A DNA stretch of 64,000 nt from an uncultured Lachnospiraceae bacterium (lineage in GTDB: Bacteria > Bacillota > Clostridia > Lachnospirales > Lachnospiraceae): assembly GCA_902793685.1 (NCBI GenBank), contig CADBEN010000006.1, positions 1-64,000 on the forward strand, in the 5' to 3' direction. Shown here piece by piece: positions 7,253-16,060 of this stretch. A model generated the notes under the pieces. It worked only from the letters and a program-made list of their open reading frames with translations. It was not told the origin of the DNA and did no database searches. A program made the position numbers and the translations under genes. Positions within the stretch are counted from its first letter, which is position 1, and the number at the start of each line of letters is the position of its first letter.

Positions 7253-8548
7253 TTATTCCATCTCGAAAAGCTTCCGCAGCAGCCGGTGCCCGTGCAGCTC
7301 CATGGGGCCCTTCAGTCCTTCCGGCTCATTGTAGGCGCCGCCGCGGCCGGTGTCAGCCCGGCTGTCAAAGATCAGGTACGGCACCGGATCCCCGTCATGC
7401 CCCCGGGTGGAGGTCAGCGTCTTGTGGTCGCTGAGCAGAAGAATACGGTACTCCATGCCTGCCTCGTCCATCCTGCGGACCAGCGGCGCCACCAGCCGGC
7501 TGTCCAGCCACTCGATGGACTGAAGCTTCCCCGGCAGATCCCCGTTGTGGGTGCATTCATCCGGCGCCTCCAGGTGCAGGCAGACAAAATCGAACTCGTT
7601 CAGCTTCCGCCACGCAGCCTCCATCTTCCCTTCGAAGTTGGTGTCGATCTCGCCGGTGGCACCTTCCACCTCCACCATCTCCAGCCCCCGCAGGACGCCG
7701 ATGCCATGGCAGATCGGGACCGCGCTGACCACCGCGCCGCCGCACCCGTACTCTTCTTTGAAGTCCGGAAGCTCGAGCGCCGTGCCCTCCGCCCAGAACC
7801 AGATGCCGTTGGCGGGCATCTTTCCTGCCGCCCGCCGCGCATCGTTCAGCGGATGATGTTCCAGAATGCGGTTTGCCAGCTTCTGAAGTCCGGTGAAGAC
7901 TGCCGCCCGGTCCGCCGCGCTGCGATGCGAAGTTCCCGCCGCGCCGCCGGGAGTCCCTGCTGCGTCCGGTGCCGCTTCGGCCTGCGGCAGCAGCGGGCCG
8001 CACTTCTCGCCGAGGTGGTCGTGGGGCGGAATGAACCGGATCCCGGAGAAATCTCCCTCGTGCTGCACTGCCAGCGGCCGGAAGGTGGGAACCGGCGGGA
8101 TCTCCATCCGCGCTTTCCTTAAAGCAGCGGCGAACTCAGGATCCGCCGTCAGGGCAAGCACGACTCCCTTCGCGTCCTCACCGCTGATGGAACCCGCGCT
8201 GTGGGACAGGATCCGCTTTTCCTCATAAGGCATGGATCCGCTCTCCATGGTCACCAGGTTGCAGCGGTAGCAGGCATCGCCCGCGCGGAGGGGGATGCCG
8301 AGGGCTGCCGCCTCCATGGGCGAACGCCCGGTAAAGTATTTCAGCGGGTCACAGCCGAAGATCGACAGGATGGCTGTCTCACTGCCGGCAGGCAGCGGCT
8401 TCGGGCAGTTGACCACGCTCCCCACCTCGCCCCGGGCCGCCAGAGAATCGATCACCGGGTGTTTCGCGTACTCCAGCGGCGTCCGGTTTCCCAGGGAAGG
8501 GACCGGGTTGTCCGCCATGCCGTCTCCGATCACAAGAAAATACTTCAT
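7253..8548 (-). CDS. apgM: Archaeal-type cofactor-independent phosphoglycerate mutase family protein
   Basis: 431 residues of the alkaline-phosphatase-fold aPGAM family (COG3635). It starts MKYFLVIGDGMADNPVPSLG; metal-site segments include GDGMAD, HLEAPDECTHNGD and SDHKTLTSTRGHDGDPVPY. The ATG at 8548 has AAGGAGAGG upstream; the frame is open 49 codons further but without support. The family interconverts 2- and 3-phosphoglycerate, and some members have been proposed to act as homoserine kinases. A canonical gpmI is also in this window (57805-59343), so a non-glycolytic role is plausible. An Ala/Gly-rich insert lies near residues 190-215. Confidence 0.85.
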   Translation of the reverse strand: MKYFLVIGDGMADNPVPSLGNRTPLEYAKHPVIDSLAARGEVGSVVNCPKPLPAGSETAILSIFGCDPLKYFTGRSPMEAAALGIPLRAGDACYRCNLVTMESGSMPYEEKRILSHSAGSISGEDAKGVVLALTADPEFAAALRKARMEIPPVPTFRPLAVQHEGDFSGIRFIPPHDHLGEKCGPLLPQAEAAPDAAGTPGGAAGTSHRSAADRAAVFTGLQKLANRILEHHPLNDARRAAGKMPANGIWFWAEGTALELPDFKEEYGCGGAVVSAVPICHGIGVLRGLEMVEVEGATGEIDTNFEGKMEAAWRKLNEFDFVCLHLEAPDECTHNGDLPGKLQSIEWLDSRLVAPLVRRMDEAGMEYRILLLSDHKTLTSTRGHDGDPVPYLIFDSRADTGRGGAYNEPEGLKGPMELHGHRLLRKLFEME

Positions 8549-8580
8549 ATGGATCCTCTCCTTAATATAGTATGGTTTCC

Positions 8581-8709
8581 GACAGAATACTGTCATTCCG
8601 GTAGAAGAAAGTCTTTCCAGTTTTCCTGCTTTCCGATAGAATACTAACAGTATACCCCGGCAGACTGCAGACCGGGTACAAGATATTTCAAACAATTCAG
8701 ACAGAATAC
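8581..8709. repeat. Three copies of a 10-mer in a divergent intergenic region
   Basis: GACAGAATAC (8581-8590), GATAGAATAC (8635-8644) and GACAGAATAC (8700-8709). The first copy is part of a perfect dyad GACAG-AATA-CTGTC (8581-8594). They lie between the divergent genes at 8548 and 8744 and may be binding sites of a shared regulator. That role is inferred. Confidence 0.4.
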
Positions 8710-8743
8710 AATATCTATTATATATAGGAAGAAAGGCGTTTTT

Positions 8744-9268
8744 ATGTTACCCATCAAAACAGAATTTACCATGACCCTGACGGACTTCCGCCAAGCCACC
8801 TACTACGGTCTGGTGCTGCGGTACCGGCGCCCCATCCTCTTTATGGTCGGCGTCGTCGGCTTCGCCCTTCTCTACGGGATCCTCTGCGCGGCAGGCTTTT
8901 TTGCGCCGAACATGATCGTCTTTTTCATCGCCGCGGCCTATGTGATCTGGGGGCTGATGATGCTGGCGAACGCGGAACGCGGGATCCAGGCCTACATGAA
9001 GAGTCCCGAAAGTGTCCTGGGCTGCCGCTTCGTCGTCGAGATCGAAAAGTACAGTATCCTCATCCAGATTCCCGAGCGGAAGGTGAAAGCCCCCTTCCCG
9101 CTGAAAAAGATCTTCTGCGTCTTTGAGATCTCCAGTGAATTCCTGATCTACGTCAACGCCGAGCAGGTCTATCTTCTGCCGAAGCGGACCCTCAGCGCGG
9201 ACGAGGTTAAAGCGATCCGGGATCATTTCCGGAAGAACCTCGGCGAACGCTTCTCCTCCCGGTTCTGA
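8744..9268 (+). CDS. YcxB-like membrane protein
   Basis: 174 residues. A short N-terminal strand region (TEFTMTLTDFRQATYY) is followed by two transmembrane helices at about 30-50 and 55-75. A cytoplasmic C-terminal domain follows, with the order seen in YcxB-like proteins (KYSILIQIPERKVKAPFPLKKIFCVFEISSEFLIYVN, then YLLPKRTLSADEVKAIRDHF). The molecular function of the family is not established. The gene is alone on the plus strand, divergent from apgM and convergent with the TRAP permease, and is closed by the hairpin at 9275-9308. Confidence 0.75.
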   Translation: MLPIKTEFTMTLTDFRQATYYGLVLRYRRPILFMVGVVGFALLYGILCAAGFFAPNMIVFFIAAAYVIWGLMMLANAERGIQAYMKSPESVLGCRFVVEIEKYSILIQIPERKVKAPFPLKKIFCVFEISSEFLIYVNAEQVYLLPKRTLSADEVKAIRDHFRKNLGERFSSRF

Positions 9269-9274
9269 GATGAA

Positions 9275-9313
9275 ACACCCCGCTGCGCATTTCCGCGCAG
9301 CGGGGTGTCTTTG
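9275..9313. terminator. Terminator between convergent genes
   Basis: A perfect 14-bp GC-rich stem (9275-9288 with 9295-9308) and a 6-base loop, followed on the plus strand by CTTTGTCTTTTC. It ends the YcxB-like gene and may also serve the convergent TRAP permease. Confidence 0.85.
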
Positions 9314-9318
9314 TCTTT

Positions 9319-11259
9319 TCAGGATGCTTCCGCCGCCTTTTTTCCCATCAGCCGGTTGCCGACCACCACCAGGGCGATCAGGGCGACGCCCAGAAGGTCC
9401 GTCGTGATGCCCGGGATGATCAGGAGCAGGCCGCCCGCGAAGGCCACCAGGCGCATCACCGGATTCACCGGACCGTTCAGATAGCCGATGAAGCCCGCGC
9501 CGATGCCGATCAGGCCGATGACCGCCGTCACGACCATGGGCAGCGCGTCGAAGAAGGTGCCGCCGATCATGATCATCTTCGGGTTCAGCGCGAACATGTA
9601 GGGTATCAGGAAGGCCGCGATGGCCAGCTTCGTGGCATTCACGCCGGTCTTGAACGGATTGCCCTTCGCAATCGCCGACCCTGCGTATGCCGCAAGGGCG
9701 ACCGGCGGGGTGATGTCCGCGACGATACCGAAGTAGAAGCAGAACATGTGGGCCGCCAGCAGCGGGATGCCCGCCTTGATCAGGATGGGCGCCGCTATGG
9801 TGGATGTGATCAGGTAGTTGGAGGTCGTGGATACACCCATGCCGAGGATCAGCGAGGTGAACATCGCGCAGACCAGCGCGAGGAACACGTTGTTGCCCAC
9901 CAGGTCAAAGATGCCCGCGCCGATCCGCTGTCCGAGACCGGTCAGCGTGACCATGCCGATGATGATGCCGGCAGTGGAGCAGGCCGTCGCCACCGAGATC
10001 ACGTTCCGGGCCGCCTGGGGCAGCGCCGTAAATATCTGCTTAAACGGGACGTGGGTCCCCTTCCGGAGATACGGGACAATAATGCACAGCAGGCAGCCGA
10101 TCAGTGCCGCTCTCGTGATGGTGTAGCCGGAGATCATGAGGTAGATGATGCCCACCAGCGGGATCAGCAGATGGCCCTTGGATGCCATCAGCGGTCCCAG
10201 CTTTGGCAGCTGCTCTCTCGGCAGACCCTTAAGCCCCAGGCGTTTTGCCTCCAGATGGACGCTGATCCAGATGCCGGTGAAATACAGGGACGCCGGGATC
10301 AGTGCGCAGACCATCAGCTGACGGTAGGGCACGCCGCAGGATTCCGAGATCAGGAAGGCGGCGGAGCCCATGACCGGCGGCATGATCTGGCCGCCCGTGG
10401 ATGCGGCAGCCTCGACCGCACCGGCAAATTCCGGCTCATAGCCCAGCTTTTTCATCAGCGGGATCGTGAAGGAACCGGTGGAAACCGTGTTGGAGACCGA
10501 GGAACCGGAGACCGTTCCCTGCAGGGCGGAGGAAAGGACCGCCACCTTCGCGGGTCCGCCTGCCGCCCAGCCTGCCAGCGAGTTCGCAAGGTCAATAAAG
10601 AACTGGCCGATGCCGGTCTTCTCCAGGAAGGCGCCGAACAGGATGAACAGGAAAATGTAGGTGGAGCAGACGCCCAGCGGGTTTCCGATGACGCCCTCGG
10701 TGGTGATGAACAGGTGGGTGATGATCCGCTTCCAGGCGAATCCGCGGTGCTGCAGGAAGCTGGGCAGATACTTGCCGACGCGTCCGTAGAGGAAGAAGCA
10801 GGACGCGATGATGACGATGGGCGGTCCCACCACACGCCAGCAGGCCAGCAGCACGAGGGCGATGCCCATCGCCGCCATGATGGTATCCATGACGGTGTAG
10901 GCGCCTGCCCGGAACTGCAGCGGCTTGAAGTTGATGATGAAATAGCCTGCGACGGAGATGAACGCCGCCGCAAGGGCAATGTCATACCACGGCAGTTTAT
11001 GCCGGTCCGCGTTCTTCGTCGCCGGGTACAGAATGAAGGCCAGGCTGATGGCGAAGCCCAGATGCGTATACCGCAGGATCTGCAGCGGAACCTTGTTGGA
11101 GATGGAGGCGTACAGCTGGAACAGTGCCCAGAACGTCAGGACGATCTGAATGATCCGCTCGCCCTGCGGGGAAAACTGTTTGTATTTCGATTCCCGGTCA
11201 ATGGCGGAAAGATCGATCTCCTCCGGCGGGACCTGTTCCTTCTTTTTAAACAATGCCAT
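9319..11259 (-). CDS. TRAP transporter fused permease (TAXI type), copy 1
   Basis: 646 residues, almost entirely hydrophobic. The N-terminal four-helix small-subunit (DctQ-like) region is fused to the large DctM-like channel, as usual for TAXI systems. Landmark segments are GAFLEKTGIGQFFIDLA, GGPAKVAVLSSALQGTVSGSS and EAAASTGGQIMPPVMGSAAF. These secondary transporters take up a substrate delivered by a periplasmic or lipoprotein binding protein using an ion gradient. The gene follows its binding protein (11377-12471). It is strongly similar to the permease at 12665-14650, so the two loci are paralogous. Substrate unknown. Confidence 0.93.
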   Translation of the reverse strand: MALFKKKEQVPPEEIDLSAIDRESKYKQFSPQGERIIQIVLTFWALFQLYASISNKVPLQILRYTHLGFAISLAFILYPATKNADRHKLPWYDIALAAAFISVAGYFIINFKPLQFRAGAYTVMDTIMAAMGIALVLLACWRVVGPPIVIIASCFFLYGRVGKYLPSFLQHRGFAWKRIITHLFITTEGVIGNPLGVCSTYIFLFILFGAFLEKTGIGQFFIDLANSLAGWAAGGPAKVAVLSSALQGTVSGSSVSNTVSTGSFTIPLMKKLGYEPEFAGAVEAAASTGGQIMPPVMGSAAFLISESCGVPYRQLMVCALIPASLYFTGIWISVHLEAKRLGLKGLPREQLPKLGPLMASKGHLLIPLVGIIYLMISGYTITRAALIGCLLCIIVPYLRKGTHVPFKQIFTALPQAARNVISVATACSTAGIIIGMVTLTGLGQRIGAGIFDLVGNNVFLALVCAMFTSLILGMGVSTTSNYLITSTIAAPILIKAGIPLLAAHMFCFYFGIVADITPPVALAAYAGSAIAKGNPFKTGVNATKLAIAAFLIPYMFALNPKMIMIGGTFFDALPMVVTAVIGLIGIGAGFIGYLNGPVNPVMRLVAFAGGLLLIIPGITTDLLGVALIALVVVGNRLMGKKAAEAS

Positions 11260-11376
11260 GGTCTTGTTCTCTCTTTTCGTTTAAGTTTAAGAAGCGGCAG
11301 CTTCTTCCGCTGAATGAATTCAGGATCATCCGGAAATGACTCCGGATGATCCTGGTTTTTATGCAGCTTTCTTTTT

Positions 11377-12471
11377 TTACTTAAGGTAATCCGGAATGGT
11401 AACGCCCTGCTCCTCATAGTACTTTCTTGCGCCCGGATGAAGGTCGCTCGGGATGCCGGACAGTGCGCTGTCAAGGGACATGTAGTTCGCCTTCGCGTTG
11501 ATCTCCTGGATATCCGGAAGGTTCTCATAGATCGCCTTGGTCAGAGCGTAGATCTCATCCTCGGTGAAGGTGTCGAGGCAGACCAGCATGGACTTGACTG
11601 CGACGGACTTGATCGGGTGGCCGAGATCATACTCGTCGGTCTCCGGTGCGAACTCGGAATAGAAGGGATACTTCTCGAGCAGGATCTTCATGTGGTCGTC
11701 GTCGATGGAGACGAATTCGATGTTGTGGTTCAGGGACAGCTCGACCATGTTGGAGTTCGGATAGCCGGAGCAGAGGAACATGCCGTCCAGAGTGCCGTCC
11801 TGGATGCCGTTCTTCGCAGTGCTCTGGTCAGCGAAGGTCTCGTTGATGTCGTCATAGCTCATGTCGTACGCGCTGAGGATCTGGCGCGCCGCGACCTCAT
11901 AGCCGGAGCCGACTGCGCCGACGCAGATGTTCTTGCCCTTCATATCGGTAACGGAGCTGATGTTGGCATCCTTGCGGACGATGATCTGGACCATCTCCGG
12001 ATATGCAGCGGTGACTGCCTGGAAGTTGGTGACCGGGTTGCCGTCAAAGAGCTCCACGCCCTGGTGCGCATAGCTGAAAACGTCGGACTGGATCAGTGCG
12101 AACTCGTTCTCGCCGGAGCCCAGCAGACGGGCGTTCTCGGTGGAGCCGCCGGTGGCGTTGACCGTCAGGTTTGCTCCCGTCACACGGTTGACAACAGTGC
12201 TGAGCGCATTTCCGAATGCATAATAGTTTCCGGTGGCGGAGCCGGTGCCCATCAGATAGCTTCCGGAAAAACCTTCAAGCTTCTCCGCCGCAGCTGCCTC
12301 AGCAGCCGTAGTCTCTGCAGCAGCGGCAGTGGTCTCTGCAGCAGCGGCAGCAGTGGTCTCTGCCGGGGCAGCCGGAGCAGCAGTGGTCTCTGCCGGCTTG
12401 GAACCGCCGCAGGCAGCCAGAGAAACAGCCATCATTCCGGAAAGTGCCAGTGCAAATAACTTTTTCATCAT
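11377..12471 (-). CDS. TAXI-family TRAP solute-binding lipoprotein, copy 1
   Basis: 364 residues. The signal peptide ends in the lipobox SLAAC with Cys21, so this is a lipoprotein. An Ala/Thr/Glu-rich linker (repeated AETTAAA units, about 24-62) leads to the TAXI binding domain (LMGTGSATGNYYAFGNALSTVV, GGSTENARLLGSGENEFALIQSD, KGKNICVGAVGSGYEVAARQIL). The start at 12471 follows GGGAGG; 14 more upstream codons are open but unsupported. It delivers substrate to the permease next to it. TAXI proteins of known specificity bind glutamate-like ligands, but the substrate here cannot be read from sequence. Confidence 0.92.
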   Translation of the reverse strand: MMKKLFALALSGMMAVSLAACGGSKPAETTAAPAAPAETTAAAAAETTAAAAETTAAEAAAAEKLEGFSGSYLMGTGSATGNYYAFGNALSTVVNRVTGANLTVNATGGSTENARLLGSGENEFALIQSDVFSYAHQGVELFDGNPVTNFQAVTAAYPEMVQIIVRKDANISSVTDMKGKNICVGAVGSGYEVAARQILSAYDMSYDDINETFADQSTAKNGIQDGTLDGMFLCSGYPNSNMVELSLNHNIEFVSIDDDHMKILLEKYPFYSEFAPETDEYDLGHPIKSVAVKSMLVCLDTFTEDEIYALTKAIYENLPDIQEINAKANYMSLDSALSGIPSDLHPGARKYYEEQGVTIPDYLK

Positions 12472-12504
12472 TCTTAAACCTCCCTGGTTCGGATCAAAGT
12501 GTCG

Positions 12505-12611
12505 TTCCGCCAAATAATTATGCGGAAACAGAAGTAATTATAGCTTAATCGTTCAAAATGCGCAACGGGTCTACACTTGTCCGCTTGATACGGACAGATG
12601 CAGACCCGTTG
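12505..12611 (-). promoter_or_regulatory. Promoter of TRAP locus 1 with flanking inverted repeats
   Basis: TTGCGC (12560-12565), a 17-base spacer and a perfect TATAAT (12537-12542) on the minus strand. A 10-bp inverted repeat CAACGGGTCT/AGACCCGTTG (12563-12572 and 12602-12611) overlaps the -35 and encloses a smaller TGTCCG/CGGACA hairpin. A further TTCCGC/GCGGAA dyad (12505-12527) lies in the leader. The large repeat may end upstream transcription or serve as an operator; it has no strong U-run. Confidence 0.7.
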
Positions 12612-12664
12612 AATTTAATCACTTTTATCCCGCCGATTTGCGCGGCGTTGTCCTATGCAGTTTT

Positions 12665-14650
12665 TCAGGCCGCCTTTTTAACACCGCCGCGCTGCAGCGC
12701 GATGATCGCAGCCAGAATGACCAGTCCGACAAGGTCGGTCATGGTTCCCGGGATCATCATGCACAGTCCGCCGACGATCATGCCCGCGCGGAGCAGCGGA
12801 TTGATCGGCTTGTAGAGGAAGCCGTTCAGTGCTGCCGCGACGCCGAAGAGGCCGACCAGGGAGGTCAGGATCAGCTGGATGACCTGGATGAACATGGCTC
12901 CGCCGCTGGTGCCTTCAGCGAACTCAAACAGCATGACCGGGTTGAACGCGAAGATGTACGGCACGACGAAGGCCGCGATGGCGAGACGTGTCGCGTTGAA
13001 AGCGGTCTTCATGGGCGGCGCCTTCGCGATGGCGCTTCCTGCGTAGGCTGCCAGGGCCACCGGCGGCGTGATGTCCGCGACGATGCCGAAGTAGAATACG
13101 AAGAAGTGCGCGCAGACACGCGGGATGCCGATCTGCGGGCTCATCAGGATCGGTGCGCAGGTGGCCGCCATGATGCAGTAGTTTGCGGTGGTCGGGACGC
13201 CCATGCCGAGGATGACGCAGCAGATCATGGTCAGGGCCAGGGCGATGATGGCCCGGCCGCCGGAGATGTTGACGATCAGGGTGATCAGCTTGGACGCCAG
13301 ACCCGTGGAAGTAATGCAGCCTGCCACAAGACCCGCCATGGCGCATGCCACGGCAACGGTGATAGTGCCGCGGCCGCCGGCTTCCAGGGCGTCAAAGATC
13401 TTCTGCGGGCTGATGCGGTCGTCCTTGTTGACCAGGCCCACCAGGATGGTGATGCCGATGGCGATGGTGGCGGAGAACTGCATGGTAAACATGTTCGTGG
13501 AGACCATAACCACCAGGATGACCAGCGGCAGAAGCAGGTAGATCTTCGGAAGCAGAGAGCCGATCTTCGGGAGTTCATCCTTCGGGATACCCTTCAGGCC
13601 AAGCTTCTTTGCTTCCAGATGGACTGCGATGTAAATGCCGGTGAAGTACAGGACTGCCGGGAGAATAGCCTTCAGCGCGACCTGCGCGTAGGGGATGCCC
13701 ATGTACTCCGCCATCAGGAACGCCGCGGCGCCCATGATGGGGGGCATGATCTGGCCGCCGGTGGATGCGGCAGCCTCGACCGCGCCGGCGAACTCAGGCT
13801 TGTAGCCGGTCTTCTTCATCATCGGGATGGTGATGGATCCGGTGGTGACGGTGTTTCCGACGGAGGATCCCGAGACCATGCCGCAGAGTGCGGAGGAAAT
13901 GACCGCGACCTTTGCGGGTCCGCCGGCGGATGCGCCCGCTGCGCAGTTCGCCAGGTTGATGAAGAAGGTGGAGATGCCGGTCCGTTCCAGGAAAGCGCCG
14001 AAGATAATAAACACGACGATGTACTTCGCGCAGACGTTGATCGGGGTATTCATGAGACCCGTCGTGGTATAGAACAGGTCATAAATGACCTTTCCGAACC
14101 GGACCGTGGAGAAAGTGTACACCAGCAGCGCGCCGACCACGCAGAGGATCGGGATGCCGACGCAGCGGCGGCAGAGTTCCATCAGCGCAAGGACGGAAAT
14201 GACCGCAAAGACGACCATCTTCGGATCCTTCGTGACACGGGTCGCCATCATGATGATCTTGCTGGCATTCGCCGCGAAGTAGAAGAACGGGAACGCGCCC
14301 GCGATCATGATGATTATATCGTAGACCGGAATATAGTTGGCCCTGGTCACGCCTTTGTGGATCGGATAGTGCAGGTAGCCGAGGATCAGGATCAGCGCCA
14401 GGAAAATATTCAGGCGGATCTCCGGCATCGCCGTGCTGAACAGTGTGACGTAGATGCAGTAGAGCGAAAACAGCGCCGAGAGTGACTTGACCACCAGGCC
14501 GGGCGTTCCTTCCCAGCGGCGGACATTGGACTCACGGTCGTATTTCTTCATTACCGCTTCAACGTCCTCGGCGGTTCCGGTCGAGGTGTCGATCTCCTCC
14601 GCCGGAGCCTTGTTCAGATCCTTCGGATCCAGGTTGTCATTGTTAGCCAT
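12665..14650 (-). CDS. TRAP transporter fused permease (TAXI type), copy 2
   Basis: 661 residues, with the same fused four-TM plus DctM architecture as copy 1 and matching segments (GAFLERTGISTFFINLA, GGPAKVAVISSALCGMVSGSS, EAAASTGGQIMPPIMGAAAF). The ATG at 14650 gives MANNDNLDPKDLNKAP after AAAGGGGG; 24 further open codons upstream have no ribosome site. Both permeases carry a KYDRES or DRESKY motif in the soluble N-terminus. Transcribed with the binding protein at 14751-15845. Confidence 0.93.
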   Translation of the reverse strand: MANNDNLDPKDLNKAPAEEIDTSTGTAEDVEAVMKKYDRESNVRRWEGTPGLVVKSLSALFSLYCIYVTLFSTAMPEIRLNIFLALILILGYLHYPIHKGVTRANYIPVYDIIIMIAGAFPFFYFAANASKIIMMATRVTKDPKMVVFAVISVLALMELCRRCVGIPILCVVGALLVYTFSTVRFGKVIYDLFYTTTGLMNTPINVCAKYIVVFIIFGAFLERTGISTFFINLANCAAGASAGGPAKVAVISSALCGMVSGSSVGNTVTTGSITIPMMKKTGYKPEFAGAVEAAASTGGQIMPPIMGAAAFLMAEYMGIPYAQVALKAILPAVLYFTGIYIAVHLEAKKLGLKGIPKDELPKIGSLLPKIYLLLPLVILVVMVSTNMFTMQFSATIAIGITILVGLVNKDDRISPQKIFDALEAGGRGTITVAVACAMAGLVAGCITSTGLASKLITLIVNISGGRAIIALALTMICCVILGMGVPTTANYCIMAATCAPILMSPQIGIPRVCAHFFVFYFGIVADITPPVALAAYAGSAIAKAPPMKTAFNATRLAIAAFVVPYIFAFNPVMLFEFAEGTSGGAMFIQVIQLILTSLVGLFGVAAALNGFLYKPINPLLRAGMIVGGLCMMIPGTMTDLVGLVILAAIIALQRGGVKKAA

Positions 14651-14678
14651 GAAAAAACCCCCTTTAGTGGAAATAAAT

Positions 14679-14712
14679 GCCGCGGCAGAGACAGACAGAC
14701 TCCGCCGCGGCA
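14679..14712 (-). repeat. Intercistronic hairpin in TRAP locus 2
   Basis: TGCCGCGG (14679-14686) and CCGCGGCA (14705-14712) form an 8-bp stem between the binding-protein and permease genes, with no U-run. A hairpin here could stabilise the upstream message so that the binding protein is made in excess of the permease; that role is inferred. Confidence 0.5.
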
Positions 14713-14750
14713 GAAGATTCATTCAGAATCACCGCTTCGTGATATGTGAA

Positions 14751-15845
14751 TTACTTGCCGGTGACAGTCTTGCCTTTCTCCGCGAAATACTTCACAGCGC
14801 CCGGATGATACGGGATGGAAGTGACGGAAGCCGCGAAGTCGAGATCCAGTTCAGCACCCTTTGCGTGAGCAGCGGTGATGGCATCGACGTTCTCGAAGAC
14901 ACCATACAGGAAGTTGTAGACATCAGCCACGGAGACATCGTCGTTCGCGATGACGACTGCGCCGACAGCGACAGTGTTGACATCCTCAGGCGTGCCGTAA
15001 GCATCCTTGGAGATGGTGTTCTTGGAATAGTACGGGGACTCGGCGATCAGCTTCTCGATGTGCTCGTCATCCAGGCTGACCAGGTAGACCGGCTTGGTTG
15101 CCGCAAGAGAAGTGACAGCGGTGGTCGGAGCGCCTGCGACGACGAATGCCGCGTCGATCTTGCCGTCCTGCAGAGCCTCGGTGGAATCGCCGAAGGACTG
15201 ATAGGTCGGGTTGATGTCGGACTCAGCAAGGCCGTATACGCCGAGGACATCGATGGCATTGAAGTAAACGCCGGAGCCTGCAGCGCCGATGGAGACGTTC
15301 TTGCCCTTCAGGTCAGCAACGCTCTTGATGTTCTCATCCAGCGTGACGATCTGGACCTGCTCCATGTAAAGAGAAGCGACGGTGGAGATGTTGGTGACCG
15401 GTGCGCCCTCGAAGAGGCGGGTGCCGTTGTAGGCATATGCCATAACGTCAGACTGGACAAAGCCGAGCTGGGCATCACCCATCTCAAGAGCCTCGATGTT
15501 GGCCTTGGATCCGCCGGAGGTGATCGCAGTGACCGTGGTGCTGGTGGTCTCGCTGACCTTTCCTGCCAGGACGCCGCCGAAGCCGTAGTAGGTTCCCTGG
15601 TCGCCGCCGGTGGTGAAGTTCAGGCTCGTGCCGCCTTCCATGCCGCCCTTTGCAGCCTCAGCTGCCGCCGCGGTGGTCTCAGCTGCTGCCGCCGTGGTCT
15701 CAGCTGCTGCCGCCGTGGTCTCTGCCGCCGCTGCCGTGGTTGCCGCTGCCGTGGTCTCTGCCGGCTTGGAACCGCCGCAGGCGCCGAGGATCATCATGGA
15801 TGCCATTGCCAGTGCAGTCATCGCCATTAACTTGTTGTTCTTCAT
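14751..15845 (-). CDS. TAXI-family TRAP solute-binding lipoprotein, copy 2
   Basis: 364 residues, the same length as copy 1. The lipobox is ILGAC with Cys23, followed by a TTAAAAE-type low-complexity linker (about 27-65). The TAXI domain shows FTTGGDQGTYYGFGGVLAGKV, GGSKANIEALEMGDAQLGFVQSD and KGKNVSIGAAGSGVYFNAIDVL. The ATG at 15845 follows GGGAGG. Copies 1 and 2 align along their whole length but differ in the binding region, which suggests different ligands. Promoter at 15911-15939. Confidence 0.92.
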   Translation of the reverse strand: MKNNKLMAMTALAMASMMILGACGGSKPAETTAAATTAAAAETTAAAAETTAAAAETTAAAAEAAKGGMEGGTSLNFTTGGDQGTYYGFGGVLAGKVSETTSTTVTAITSGGSKANIEALEMGDAQLGFVQSDVMAYAYNGTRLFEGAPVTNISTVASLYMEQVQIVTLDENIKSVADLKGKNVSIGAAGSGVYFNAIDVLGVYGLAESDINPTYQSFGDSTEALQDGKIDAAFVVAGAPTTAVTSLAATKPVYLVSLDDEHIEKLIAESPYYSKNTISKDAYGTPEDVNTVAVGAVVIANDDVSVADVYNFLYGVFENVDAITAAHAKGAELDLDFAASVTSIPYHPGAVKYFAEKGKTVTGK

Positions 15846-15878
15846 AGTAATTTCCTCCCTTTGGAATACTTGAATCCC

Positions 15879-15939
15879 GTCCGCCGGAAAGGCGGACATA
15901 TTCATACGGAATTATACCCTATTCATAAATCAATTGCAA
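15879..15939 (-). promoter_or_regulatory. Promoter of TRAP locus 2
   Basis: TTGCAA (15934-15939), a 17-base spacer and TATAAT (15911-15916). The leader carries a 7-bp hairpin GTCCGCC/GGCGGAC (15879-15885 with 15891-15897). Confidence 0.8.
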
Positions 15940-16033
15940 TATTAGAGCGTTTTCCAGGCATTTTCCGTCCAGGCATTTTCAGCAATAAAAGTCAAAAAAC
16001 AGCGGAGGACTTCTGCCGTCGGGAAAAAGGCAC

Positions 16034-16060
16034 AAAAAAACCGGAGGCTCATGCCTCCGG
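16034..16060 (-). terminator. Intrinsic terminator at the comF stop codon
   Basis: An 8-bp stem CCGGAGGC/GCCTCCGG (16041-16048 with 16053-16060) followed on the minus strand by TTTTTTT. The comF stop codon lies at the loop. Confidence 0.88.

Noticed and set aside
12638-14485. A 615-codon plus-strand frame opposite TRAP permease 2, and similar long frames opposite other genes
   Set aside because: The permease on the other strand has full family motifs and a ribosome site. The plus-strand product is a His/Asp/Arg-rich antisense artefact of GC-rich coding DNA.
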